This document shows, one piece after another, positions 36,305-45,147 of a stretch of DNA of 64,000 bases. The notes below the pieces were generated by a model. That model did not search any database and was not told where the DNA came from. It saw nothing but the letters and a program-made list of their open reading frames with translations. Position 1 is the first letter of the stretch. Every line of letters begins with the position of its first letter. The position numbers were made by a program, and so were the translations under genes. The stretch covers positions 124,001-188,000 of the forward strand of contig NZ_VOQF01000004.1 in NCBI RefSeq assembly GCF_007994985.1, written 5' to 3'. The DNA comes from Metabacillus litoralis (GTDB taxonomy: Bacteria; Bacillota; Bacilli; Bacillales; Bacillaceae).

Positions 36305-36826
36305 ATGTTTAGTAAATTGCTTGAAGAAGATACACGCACAAACGACCCTGAAGAACTAAAGGAAGAATTAGAGGATTTGGAATTTCAGGTATTTCGATTG
36401 CAGGATAACTTGAAAGAAATCGCAAAAAAAAGTAAGATTCTAGGTGTTGACCAAACAAAAGATGATAAATTAGTCATTGTCTACACACCTGAAGACGACC
36501 AATCATGTAAAATCATGTTATGTGATTGTGAAAGTTCATATAGAGGAAATTGGGATTTTTCCATTCACGCCTCATTTACTGATGAAAAAACAATTCATAT
36601 TGGAGATATAAAAGGTCCTGCTAACAAGGGCTATGGATCGATTTGTATGGATTATCTAAAGGAATTAGCTACACAGCAAAACATACCAAAAATTACAGGA
36701 GATATTGCTAAAAGAGATTGGGACCATGTAGAAAGACTTGTCCATTTCTATGAAAAACACGATTTCAATGTTGATGTGGATTATGAAGATCAATCAGGTG
36801 AAATCAAATGGGTTAGTAACGAATAA
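36305..36826 (+). CDS. GNAT-like protein with N-terminal coiled coil
   Basis: The 173-residue protein starts with an acidic coiled-coil helix (about 10-45, ELKEELEDLEFQVFRLQDNL) and ends in a segment that resembles the core of a GNAT acetyltransferase. GPANKGYGSICMDYLKELAT (about 110-129) would be the acetyl-CoA loop and helix, and VERLVHFYEKHDFNVD (about 148-163) the motif-B region. It may therefore be an acyltransferase, but the acceptor is unknown and the GNAT assignment is tentative. GAAGGAG lies 9 bases before the ATG. It is monocistronic with its own terminator. Confidence 0.75.
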   Translation: MFSKLLEEDTRTNDPEELKEELEDLEFQVFRLQDNLKEIAKKSKILGVDQTKDDKLVIVYTPEDDQSCKIMLCDCESSYRGNWDFSIHASFTDEKTIHIGDIKGPANKGYGSICMDYLKELATQQNIPKITGDIAKRDWDHVERLVHFYEKHDFNVDVDYEDQSGEIKWVSNE

Positions 36827-36838
36827 AAATAGATAATG

Positions 36839-36883
36839 GATCATTTTGAATCAGTTACCGTCTTCAACTGAATCAAAATGATC
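36839..36883 (+). terminator. terminator of the GNAT-like gene
   Basis: An 18-bp stem with one mismatch (36839-36856 with 36866-36883) is followed by a T-run. Confidence 0.85.
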
Positions 36884-37094
36884 TATTTTTATGGCTTATT
36901 TCTGATTGTTTGTTACCATCATCAGATCTCCTTCTTGTTGGAAAAACAAATCTTTAATGAATTATTAATTATGTTCTTGTCTAAATAAAATAAATACCTT
37001 ACTATTAAGCAAGATAATGAAACTTTTTCATAGCATTATCGTATTATTAATGTTGAGCAAACATTATCGCATTTATTTAGGAGGAACTCACATC

Positions 37095-37529
37095 ATGTTA
37101 AAGAAATTATTTTCAGCAATGCTCGTAACAACATTACTATTCACACCAGTTGGAGGATTTTTACTTGGAGATCAAATAACTACTGTTAGTGCGAAAGGCT
37201 ATAAATCTGGTAAAAAATCATTTAACTCTAATACAAATAATAATACAAACAGTCCGTCATTATTTAAGAAACAAGATTCATCTAAAACTAATCAAAACAG
37301 TGCAACAACAAAACCAAAAACTGGTAGTCTTATGAAGGGTTTATTTTTAGGAGGACTAGCTGGTTTATTACTTGGTGGACTTCTTAGTAACTTAGGAATT
37401 CTAGGTTCTATTATCGGTCTTTTTGTTAATGTTTTAGCTATTTTTGCTGTTATTTTTATCATTCGTAAAATCTTTACTTATTATAAAAACAAACGTAAAT
37501 CTGAGGAAAATACAGCATGGGGAAAATAA
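37095..37529 (+). CDS. small secreted or membrane protein with glycine-rich segment
   Basis: I start at ATG 37095 (MLKKLFSAMLVTTLLFTPVG), preceded by TAGGAGGAAC; the frame upstream is AT-rich and has no ribosome site. The 144-residue product has a signal peptide or anchor (about 1-33), a Ser/Asn/Thr/Lys-rich linker, then a glycine-rich hydrophobic pair of helices (MKGLFLGGLAGLLLGGLLSN and the following stretch) and a basic tail. This pattern occurs in small Tim44-like envelope proteins, whose function is unknown. Its last codons overlap the start of the DUF2653 gene, so the two are co-translated. Confidence 0.78.
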   Translation: MLKKLFSAMLVTTLLFTPVGGFLLGDQITTVSAKGYKSGKKSFNSNTNNNTNSPSLFKKQDSSKTNQNSATTKPKTGSLMKGLFLGGLAGLLLGGLLSNLGILGSIIGLFVNVLAIFAVIFIIRKIFTYYKNKRKSEENTAWGK

Positions 37530-37807
37530 AGATAACTGAGCAGGAAATTATAAATGCTTTATGCTTACACATCGCACACAAACGAGAGATTAAACCTCAA
37601 GAAGTAGAAGTTGAGCTTATGTATGACGATGATTACGGCTTTTCTGCTGAGGCATATGTGAATGACCGTAAGCAAGTATTAATAACAGCTAATATGATCG
37701 AAGCACTTCGTTTCTATCTTGAAACACAATTAAATATTGATCCTTATTCAGCAGCTTTAGAGCTGGTTCTTGATGAAAATGAAGGAATTATCGCTTTTGC
37801 TGAATAA
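37517..37807 (+). CDS. DUF2653 family protein (YxcD-like)
   Basis: This 96-residue soluble protein matches YxcD/DUF2653: ITEQEIINALCLHIAHKREI, then EVEVELMYDDDYGFSAEAYV, as in the B. subtilis protein of 97 residues. The function is unknown. Its ATG lies inside the end of the preceding membrane-protein gene (13-base overlap), so the two probably act together at the envelope. A strong terminator follows. Confidence 0.88.
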   Translation: MGKIKITEQEIINALCLHIAHKREIKPQEVEVELMYDDDYGFSAEAYVNDRKQVLITANMIEALRFYLETQLNIDPYSAALELVLDENEGIIAFAE

Positions 37808-37820
37808 AAATTACTAAAAG

Positions 37821-37848
37821 ACCGAGTGGATATATAACCCCACTCGGT
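37821..37848 (+). terminator. terminator after the DUF2653 gene
   Basis: A 9-bp GC-rich stem (37821-37829 with 37840-37848) runs directly into a T-rich tail. Confidence 0.88.
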
Positions 37849-37921
37849 TTTATTATTTCCTAGGTTAAGGATATACTTATGTTAATTATAGTTGTAAGAA
37901 ATCACAAAAGGAGTGTTACGG

Positions 37922-38089
37922 ATGAGATCACCAAAAGTATTACTTATTGGATCAGTCATTACTGACATAGCTATCATTATATATTTAGTAACATTAATAG
38001 ATGAGATGGGTATTGGATTTGTTATCTTATTGTCTGCTTTATTACTGGGGGCAACTTTTTTCACGTATAGAATCATGTCCAAAATATAA
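37922..38089 (+). CDS. small two-helix membrane protein
   Basis: A 55-residue ORF (MRSPKVLLIGSVITDIAIII and on) has two predicted membrane helices separated by LIDEMG and a short basic end (YRIMSKI). AAAGGAG sits 8 bases before the ATG, and a hairpin follows the stop, so it looks like a real monocistronic gene despite its size. I do not recognise the family. Confidence 0.68.
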   Translation: MRSPKVLLIGSVITDIAIIIYLVTLIDEMGIGFVILLSALLLGATFFTYRIMSKI

Positions 38090-38107
38090 TGTAACAAAGT
38101 TACCCAC

Positions 38108-38139
38108 AATGAACACCTAATTTAATTATGGTGTTCATT
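38108..38139. terminator. bidirectional terminator before phzF-like gene
   Basis: A perfect 10-bp stem (38108-38117 with 38130-38139) with an AT loop lies between two convergent genes. Confidence 0.65.
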
Positions 38140-38143
38140 GTGT

Positions 38144-39004
38144 TCAGTACCATTCTCCTTTAGCTATATTCACTACCTTTCCACCAACATGAATGGAATA
38201 TTCTTCATCAACCATCTCAGCTTTTATATGAATAAGAGATTCCCTTTGAATTTCATAACCTTGCTCTACCTTTATATCTATCATCTTATTCTTTAAAAAG
38301 TCGTGTTTTAATAGATAAGCCGCTAAACATCCATTTGCACTCCCTGTTGCAGGATCTTCTGGTATCCCGAATATATCAACAAAAACACGAGCATTTAAAT
38401 GATGTTCTTCATTATATGTATCACGACTAAATACAAGAATTGCTTTAGCTCTTGTATGTTGAGTTAGTAAAACTAATTTCTCTTGATTAACTTTTGCTTT
38501 TTTTACAGCTTCTAGGTTTTTTAATGGAACGATAATAAATGGAAAACCTGTTGATACATCTTGAATCGGATAGTTGAAATCAAAGTCTCCTTCCTCTAGT
38601 TGTAGGACTTGACTAACTTCAACCCATGAAAACTCTTTTGCAAAATCTGGTTGATTTTGCTTCATCCAAATAATAGAATCATCAAATGTAACTGGAATAT
38701 CTCCTACCTTTAACTTTAATGTTACTCGATTCTGCGATTTCTTCATTAATTCTTTTCTTATAATGTAAGAAGTACCAAGAGTTGGATGACCAGCAAATGG
38801 CACCTCTTCATTAGGAGTAAAGATTCTTACATGATAACCTCCATCTTTATCTACCCCACTAATAAACGTTGTTTCAGAAAAATTTGTTTCCTTTGCAATT
38901 TGCTGCATTTCTTCACTTGTCAAATCACCAATTTCATTGAAGACAGCCAATTGATTTCCTTTATATTTTTCTTCAGCAAACACATCTACGATATAGTAAA
39001 TCAT
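38144..39004 (-). CDS. PhzF-family isomerase
   Basis: The 286-residue protein belongs to the PhzF/YddE family, which has the diaminopimelate-epimerase fold with two similar halves. The N-terminal YIVDVFAEEKYKGNQLAVF, the NFSETTFI catalytic-acid region (Glu about 45) and the C-terminal DPATGSANGCLAAYLL (about 208-223) are all typical. No phenazine genes are nearby, so it is one of the many stand-alone PhzF proteins of unknown substrate. AGGAGG precedes the ATG. The gene stands alone. Confidence 0.9.
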   Translation of the reverse strand: MIYYIVDVFAEEKYKGNQLAVFNEIGDLTSEEMQQIAKETNFSETTFISGVDKDGGYHVRIFTPNEEVPFAGHPTLGTSYIIRKELMKKSQNRVTLKLKVGDIPVTFDDSIIWMKQNQPDFAKEFSWVEVSQVLQLEEGDFDFNYPIQDVSTGFPFIIVPLKNLEAVKKAKVNQEKLVLLTQHTRAKAILVFSRDTYNEEHHLNARVFVDIFGIPEDPATGSANGCLAAYLLKHDFLKNKMIDIKVEQGYEIQRESLIHIKAEMVDEEYSIHVGGKVVNIAKGEWY

Positions 39005-39339
39005 AAGTAATCCTCCTTAAATATTCCTACTAGAAAAATAATCTATTACCATAATCAAAAACACAAAATAAACCAATTATATTTTTGTATCTATTTTAAT
39101 TTAATCATGCCTACAGAATTAAAGGTGTCTGTGTTAAATCATATTCTATATCTCCATTTCTTTTTCCTCTTTAATTCATTTCCAAGAATTAAATTGTTCA
39201 AATCAGAATTTATACTATCTTTACTAAAAATGAACTTCACTTAAAACCACTGTTACCTCATCAACGAGTTGTTTTAACCTATCATAAAACAAAATAGTAT
39301 AAAAAGATGAGTAATTCTTTCCAAAATGTACAAAATAAC

Positions 39340-39346
39340 CATACTA
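39340..39346 (+). promoter_or_regulatory. possible sigma-G -10 element of the gerK-type operon
   Basis: CATACTA matches the forespore sigma (F/G) -10 consensus CATWMTA exactly and would place the start point about 20 bases before gerKA. The -35 region is poor. The rest of the gap 39005-39372 is AT-rich and shows nothing else. Confidence 0.35.
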
Positions 39347-39372
39347 AACTTTAAAAATGGATTTGATTACAA

Positions 39373-40965
39373 ATGAAAAAAACACCAAGGCCACTTATTC
39401 CGCTAAGCAAATGGAAGTCAAATGAAAAAGATAATAAAAATCATGCAAAGCAAAAAAGCGAAAAATCTCATCTCCTTTCAGAATCGTTAGCAAAAATTAA
39501 AAAAGATATTGGACATAGTCCAGATATTATTATAAGAGAAGTGAAAATTGGTACAGTTGAAATCGTTCTTGCGGCTGTAATATATGTTGATGGCTTAGCG
39601 GACAAAGACCTTATTCATCACACAATATTACAAAATCTCATGATCGATCTTCGTGAAACAAGATTACAGGAAGAAATAACGTCTCAGAAAATTATTCAAC
39701 AGATTAAAGAGTTTTCATTATCTGCTGGAGAATTAGAAATTATTAAGAATTATCAAACAGATTACGAAAAAGTGTATGAAACGATTTTATCTGGTGATTC
39801 GGTTATCTTAATTGATGGCTCATCAGAAGCATATAAAATCGGAACGAAAGGCTGGGAAGGAAGAGGTGTTGAAGAGCCTACCTCAGAACAGCTTGTTCGA
39901 GGACCTAAAGATGGATTCACAGAGAATATTCGAACAAATACATCATTAATTAGGCGACGAATTAATGATATTAACCTTGTATTTGAACCTATTAAAGTAG
40001 GAAAAAGATCTAAAACAGAAATTGCGATTACATATATAAAAGAGATAGCCAATGACAAGATCGTAGATGAAGTTCGTGAGAGATTAGAAAGAATTGATAT
40101 TGATGCCATTTTGGAAAGTGGCTATGTGGAAAGTTTAATCCAGGATGAAACTTATACTCCTTTCCCAACTGTATACAATACCGAAAGACCTGATGCTGTT
40201 GTTGGGGGACTTTTAGAAGGAAGAGTCGCAATATTAGTTGATGGTACGCCTTTTGTTTTAGTTGTACCAGCTTTATTTATCCATTTTATGCAATCTAGTG
40301 AAGACTACTACCAACGAGCCGATATTTCTACATTGATTAGGCTCCTAAGAGTTGGGGCATTCTTACTTTCTCTATTAACACCAGCTGCTTATATTGCAGT
40401 GACAACGTATCATCAGGAAATGCTACCAACAACATTATTAGTAAGTCTTACTGCACAAAGAGAAGGAGTACCCTTCCCTGCATTTATAGAAGCTGTTTTT
40501 ATGGAATTAACATTCGAAATCTTACGTGAAGCAGGAATTCGAATGCCTAGAGCTGTTGGAGCAGCTATTTCAATTGTTGGAGCACTAGTTTTAGGACAAG
40601 CAGCTGTTGAAGCTGGATTAGTGTCTGCTACAATGGTCATTGTTGTTTCTTTAACAGCCATAGCAAGCTTTGTAACCCCTAAATTCAATATGGCCATATC
40701 CGTTAGAATGCTTCGTTTTGGGTTTATGATTTTGGCAGCAACCTTTGGTTTATTCGGAATTATTCTCGGTTTAATCATCTTAATTGCTCATTTATGCAGC
40801 TTAAGATCGTTCGGAGTACCCTATCTCCTGCCATTTGCACCCTTTGTTCTTAAAGATCAAAAAGATGGGATTATTCGTCTCTCACTGTGGAGTTTGAAAA
40901 CTAGACCTAAATTAGTTAGTGGAAAAGATAATGTAAGAGAAAACACTCCTAAACCATCACCTTAA
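39373..40965 (+). CDS. gerKA: GerKA/GerAA-type germinant receptor protein (A subunit)
   Basis: The 530-residue A subunit has a soluble N-terminal domain (about 1-265) with a lysine-rich start, then the membrane domain starting GTPFVLVVPALFIHFMQSSE. The family blocks TTYHQEMLPTTLLVSLTAQR, GVPFPAFIEAVFMELTFEIL and LGQAAVEAGLVSATM are intact. The order A-C-D-B in this operon matches gerK of B. subtilis (A-C-B), so I use the gerK names, but the germinant cannot be inferred. The ribosome site is weak (GGATTTG), and a perfect sigma-G-type -10 lies just upstream. Confidence 0.93.
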   Translation: MKKTPRPLIPLSKWKSNEKDNKNHAKQKSEKSHLLSESLAKIKKDIGHSPDIIIREVKIGTVEIVLAAVIYVDGLADKDLIHHTILQNLMIDLRETRLQEEITSQKIIQQIKEFSLSAGELEIIKNYQTDYEKVYETILSGDSVILIDGSSEAYKIGTKGWEGRGVEEPTSEQLVRGPKDGFTENIRTNTSLIRRRINDINLVFEPIKVGKRSKTEIAITYIKEIANDKIVDEVRERLERIDIDAILESGYVESLIQDETYTPFPTVYNTERPDAVVGGLLEGRVAILVDGTPFVLVVPALFIHFMQSSEDYYQRADISTLIRLLRVGAFLLSLLTPAAYIAVTTYHQEMLPTTLLVSLTAQREGVPFPAFIEAVFMELTFEILREAGIRMPRAVGAAISIVGALVLGQAAVEAGLVSATMVIVVSLTAIASFVTPKFNMAISVRMLRFGFMILAATFGLFGIILGLIILIAHLCSLRSFGVPYLLPFAPFVLKDQKDGIIRLSLWSLKTRPKLVSGKDNVRENTPKPSP

Positions 40966-40989
40966 ACCAACAAAATGGAGGGAAAACAC

Positions 40990-42180
40990 TTGTTCAAAAA
41001 ATTAATATTTATCTCACTAATTTTCTCTCTATTATCTGGTTGCTGGAGTGCTAAAGAATTAACTGATTTAGCTATTGTTTCTGCAATGGGAATTGAGAAA
41101 TCTGGTGATGATTATATATTGACGGTTCAAATTATTAACCCGGGAGATATTGCTGGAAAAACCCAAACAACCAGGGTCGCTGTTTCTACATATTCTATTA
41201 AAGGCAGATCTATTTTTGAAGCAATTAGAAAACTTTCTAAACATGCTCCAAGAAAATTATATTTTGCTCACCTACGACTTGTGGTAATTGGCAAGGAATT
41301 AGCCAAAGAAGGGATAAGTAAAGCATTAGAATTAATGTCTAGAGATCATGAATTTCGTACAGACTTTTACCTTTTAGTTTCTAAGAAAAACACACCTTCA
41401 GAAATACTGAATGTTTTAACACCGATTGAAAAAAATCCATCCAATAAAGTTTTTAATACGATAGAAGTTTCTTATAAAAACTGGGCTCCTACAGCAAGAG
41501 TAAATTTAGATGAACTCATTAATAAACTAACAGCTACCGGAAATAATCCAGTATTAACAGGAATCATTATTGAAGGTAACAAAAACATTTCTGGGTCACT
41601 TGAAAATGTTGAAAGTATTCCTTCCTCCGCTAATCTAATGCTTGATAATCTTGCAATCTTTCAAGATGAAAAATTAGTTGGCTGGCTTGATCAAGAAGAA
41701 AGCAAAGGCTATAACTACATTACAGATAATGTCATCAATACAGTAGCAGTTCTTGATTGGCAAGATGGAAATATCACTCTTGAATTTACAAATTCCTCCA
41801 CAAAAGTAACAGTGGTCAACAGTGGAAACAATAGACCAAAAATAATGGTAGATGTATTTCCTGAAGCTCAAATTGGAGAGGTTCAGGCAGATATCGATTT
41901 AACTAAAGAAGAAATTATTAAAGAAGTAGAACAAGTAACGAACGAAAGAGGACATAAAGTTTTAACGGATGTTATTAAAAAAGCACAGAACTTACAAACT
42001 GATATATTCGGCTTTGGTGAAGCTATCCACCGAGCAGATCCCAAAACATGGAATAAATTAGAGGAAAAATGGAATGAAGAGGGTTTTCCAGAATTAGAAG
42101 TAGAAATAAATTTCCAAACCACAATACGTAGATTAGGAACAACAAACGAGTCCTTTCTTAACGAGATGGAGGGTAAGTAG
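40990..42180 (+). CDS. gerKC: GerKC-type germinant receptor lipoprotein (C subunit)
   Basis: The 396-residue lipoprotein begins FKKLIFISLIFSLLSGCWS with lipobox LLSGC. The GerAC N-terminal domain (WSAKELTDLAIVSAMGIEKS) and C-terminal domain (ending FQTTIRRLGTTNESF) follow. I start at TTG 40990, which lies 7 bases after GGAGGG; the ATG at 40975 is part of that site. The stop codon overlaps the GTG of the small D gene by one base. Confidence 0.93.
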   Translation: MFKKLIFISLIFSLLSGCWSAKELTDLAIVSAMGIEKSGDDYILTVQIINPGDIAGKTQTTRVAVSTYSIKGRSIFEAIRKLSKHAPRKLYFAHLRLVVIGKELAKEGISKALELMSRDHEFRTDFYLLVSKKNTPSEILNVLTPIEKNPSNKVFNTIEVSYKNWAPTARVNLDELINKLTATGNNPVLTGIIIEGNKNISGSLENVESIPSSANLMLDNLAIFQDEKLVGWLDQEESKGYNYITDNVINTVAVLDWQDGNITLEFTNSSTKVTVVNSGNNRPKIMVDVFPEAQIGEVQADIDLTKEEIIKEVEQVTNERGHKVLTDVIKKAQNLQTDIFGFGEAIHRADPKTWNKLEEKWNEEGFPELEVEINFQTTIRRLGTTNESFLNEMEGK

Positions 42181-42428
42181 TGACAATAAAAATAATTTTT
42201 TATCTACTTATTGTTTCAGGATTAAGCTATTGGGAAGCCGGAAAAATGAGGAAAAATAAACAAATGAAAGAAATGTATACCTATTTGGTCATCATCGGAA
42301 TAACTAGTATCATCTATATCGCTCACACATTAAAATTCCCTATCCCTAACCCATTAGAAGGAATTAGGTTTATATTTGAACCGGTTGGAAAATTTGTCGA
42401 TCAAATTCTTGGAGGTGGTGCAACTTGA
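42180..42428 (+). CDS. small D-type subunit of a germinant receptor operon
   Basis: The 82-residue protein has two predicted membrane helices (about 2-18 and 33-50) and a C-terminal IRFIFEPVGKFVDQILGGG segment. Small two-helix D genes of this kind occur inside or next to GerA-type operons, and in other Bacillus species they modulate germinant response. It starts with GTG overlapping the gerKC stop, and its end overlaps the TTG start of gerKB by 4 bases, so it is embedded in the operon. Gene callers often miss it. Confidence 0.8.
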   Translation: MTIKIIFYLLIVSGLSYWEAGKMRKNKQMKEMYTYLVIIGITSIIYIAHTLKFPIPNPLEGIRFIFEPVGKFVDQILGGGAT

Positions 42429-43522
42429 AAAAAGAAGTTGTTCTTTCTTCCTTCCAATTCAGTATCTTAATTATTTTATTCGTATTGGGTAGCTCTGTTT
42501 TATTTTTGCCGGCTATGCTTACAGGTATCGCTAAACAAGATGCTAGTTTTTCTGTGATAATCGGATCTATTTCTGGTGTATTAATAGCATACTTCTATGC
42601 TCATTTTGGTAGATACTTTCACAATAAAAGTTATATTGAAGCGATAAAAGACACTTTCGGTTCTAAAATCGGAGTATTTTTTGTTCTCTTTACCTTTTCC
42701 TACCTAATATTTCTTTGTTCCATTCTTATATGGGATATTGGTGATTTTATCATTACTCAGATTCTACCTGGAACACCCATTCAATCAATTTATATATTAT
42801 TTTTAATTGTTGTGGTCTATGTAACTAGATTAGGAATTGAAACTCTCGCAAGAACAGCTGAAATCTTTCTGCCATGGGTTTTTTTATTATTCTTAATCTT
42901 AATTATCCTTCTTTTCCCTGAGCTCGAATGGTCAAATGCGCTGCCGATTTTTGAGAATGGAATAAAACCATCTTTATATGGTGCTTATTACATGATTGGT
43001 TTTCCGTTTCTCGAATTATTTACTTTATTAATGTTCACTCCTTATATAAAAAGTAAAGATAAATTATCTAACACTTTCTTAATAGGCGTAACTGTTGGGT
43101 CAGTTGCTTTAATCATTTTAACAGCTTATTGTGTGCTTATTTTAGGTCCTGGCATTACAACTAGACAAGAATACCCTATTTATGTTCTTGGGAAAAAAAT
43201 TAGTTTGGGTAATTTTCTTGAGCGATTAGAAATAATTGTAGCGATTATGTGGTTTATTAGTATTTTCTTTAAACTTACTCTTACTTTTTATGCGCTATGT
43301 CTTGGCATATCTCAATTTTTAAACTTGAAAAGTTATAAGGTAGTGACAATTCCATCTGCCATTTTCTTCTTTGTAATAACCCTTATTTTGATACCAAATT
43401 CCGTTTATATTAAAGAGTATTCCAAATATACGAACACACCATATATCATAACAGTCGGATTAATAATACCAGCCTTGGTTTACATAACTGCTCTTCTTAA
43501 GCAGAAGTTCAAGAGTCCATAA
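42425..43522 (+). CDS. gerKB: GerKB-type germinant receptor permease (B subunit)
   Basis: The 365-residue protein has ten predicted membrane helices of the endospore germination permease family (KKEVVLSSFQFSILIILFVL at the N terminus). It starts at TTG, with GGAGGTG 7 bases upstream inside the D gene. It ends the A-C-D-B operon. Repeat copy C, with its hairpin, begins 46 bases after the stop and may terminate the operon. Confidence 0.93.
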   Translation: MKKEVVLSSFQFSILIILFVLGSSVLFLPAMLTGIAKQDASFSVIIGSISGVLIAYFYAHFGRYFHNKSYIEAIKDTFGSKIGVFFVLFTFSYLIFLCSILIWDIGDFIITQILPGTPIQSIYILFLIVVVYVTRLGIETLARTAEIFLPWVFLLFLILIILLFPELEWSNALPIFENGIKPSLYGAYYMIGFPFLELFTLLMFTPYIKSKDKLSNTFLIGVTVGSVALIILTAYCVLILGPGITTRQEYPIYVLGKKISLGNFLERLEIIVAIMWFISIFFKLTLTFYALCLGISQFLNLKSYKVVTIPSAIFFFVITLILIPNSVYIKEYSKYTNTPYIITVGLIIPALVYITALLKQKFKSP

Positions 43523-43567
43523 TATATAATAACGATGCTTTTCTATTGACATTATGAAAAAATTAAA

Positions 43568-43880
43568 AGAGGCTAGGATATAATTATACACAAAGATAAT
43601 AGACCTAAATGCAGTTAAGCTGAAAAAACAAGTTCGTTCCATTGCGCTGCAGACATTGAGCCTCTCTCAGCTTCGCCTGCAAAGTTCTCAGCCTTTCCTC
43701 TATTTCCGTAGGTGACCTAGTATCTTCCGCACCATTCCACTAGTCCTTAAAAAATTGTAACAATATCTAATATCTATTGCAGACAGAAAAAGACCCGAAC
43801 TCCTAGGCGAAAGATTGATTGAAATATCACCTAATAGAACGGGTTTTTCATTAGCTTAAATATTTATGTCCCAGCCTCTT
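43568..43880 (-). repeat. dispersed repeat family 1, copy C (inverted)
   Basis: This 313-bp element has terminal inverted repeats AGAGGCTAGGATATAA and TTATGTCCCAGCCTCT. It is the reverse orientation of copies A and B, with the hairpin at 43793-43844. It fills the gap between the convergent gerKB and M42 peptidase genes and encodes nothing. Confidence 0.83.
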
Positions 43881-43892
43881 CTATTCGTACTT

Positions 43893-44939
43893 TTATGTTG
43901 TCATCTCAGATTGAACATAATAGTAAAGCAAGTTAGCTGTATGTTCAAGTGAAGTATAGTGGGTCCGTTCAAAAGCATGTGAAGCATCAATACCTGGTCC
44001 TATTAAGCCGTGAACTAGATCGTGTCCAGAGCGAATAGCAGCAGAGGCATCTGAGCCATAGTATGGATATATGTCTACTTTGTACGCGATATTATTTTGC
44101 TTAGCAAGTTCAATTAGTTTTTTTCGCAAACCATAATGATAAGGACCACTTGAATCCTTAGCACAAATTGACACCGTAAATTCATCTGTTCTTTGCCCAT
44201 CACCGATAGCACCCATATCAACAGCTAAATATTCAACTGTTTCAGAAGGGATATTTGAGTTGCCTCCATATCCAATTTCCTCGTTATTTGAGATTAGAAA
44301 ATGAGTTGTGTATGGGAGGTTCATCTCTTCTATTGTTATTTTTTTTATTAAATTTAATAATAATGCAACACTAGCTTTATCATCTAAATGGCGTGATTTG
44401 ATAAAACCACTTTTTGTTATTTCAGCTCTAGGGTTAAAGGAGATAAAATCACCAACCTCAATTCCAAGCTTTCTTACATCATCTGCATTATGTACCTTTT
44501 CATCAATTCTTACTTCAATATTCTTTTGATTTCTTTCTAATTTTCCTGCATCCTTATAAACATGGACAGATGTTTGATGCATGAGAATTGTTCCTGAATA
44601 AACTTCACCATTAATGGTCTCGATTTGGCAATACTCTCCCTCAATCGAGTTATAAGTAAATCCACCTATTAAATCAATCATTAGTCTTCCTGTTGATTTG
44701 ATTTCCTTCACAATTGCCCCTAAGGTATCAACATGTGCAGTTAACATTCTATGTTGATTTTTGTTTTCTCCAGGAATTGTTACAAGTAAGCCACCTTTAT
44801 GGTTTCTCTTCATTTCAACATGAAAATCTTTTAAATAGTTCTCTACAAATGAGATAACTTCAGTCGTATGACCTGAAGGACTAGGGATTTCCACTAATTC
44901 TTTTATAAGCTGCATTGTTTCTGACGTTATTGATTTCAT
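43893..44939 (-). CDS. M42-family metallo-aminopeptidase
   Basis: The 348-residue cytosolic peptidase belongs to the M42 (YsdC/YtoP/FrvX) family of cobalt- or zinc-dependent aminopeptidases. Metal and catalytic motifs are visible: TAHVDTLGAIV (His about 69), SRHLDDKASVALLLN (Asp about 183), NNEEIGYGG (the two Glu, about 216), and HAFERTHYTSLEHT near the C terminus for the last ligand. It stands alone on the minus strand, with AAGGAG before the ATG. Confidence 0.93.
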   Translation of the reverse strand: MKSITSETMQLIKELVEIPSPSGHTTEVISFVENYLKDFHVEMKRNHKGGLLVTIPGENKNQHRMLTAHVDTLGAIVKEIKSTGRLMIDLIGGFTYNSIEGEYCQIETINGEVYSGTILMHQTSVHVYKDAGKLERNQKNIEVRIDEKVHNADDVRKLGIEVGDFISFNPRAEITKSGFIKSRHLDDKASVALLLNLIKKITIEEMNLPYTTHFLISNNEEIGYGGNSNIPSETVEYLAVDMGAIGDGQRTDEFTVSICAKDSSGPYHYGLRKKLIELAKQNNIAYKVDIYPYYGSDASAAIRSGHDLVHGLIGPGIDASHAFERTHYTSLEHTANLLYYYVQSEMTT

Positions 44940-45147
44940 AAGATCTCCTTAACAAATTTTTGATTTGTAGTTCTCTCATATTGTAGCTTACATAAAGGAG
45001 ATTTAAAAACAATAATCAAATCTATAGAGTGACTACTATAAATGAATAGGATAAACCCAAATTAATAGTTACATGTTTTCCTCTTATGTAGTATGTTCTT
45101 AATTAAGGTTCTTTAAATTCTAAAATAATTCTTAAGGAGATAGTAAG

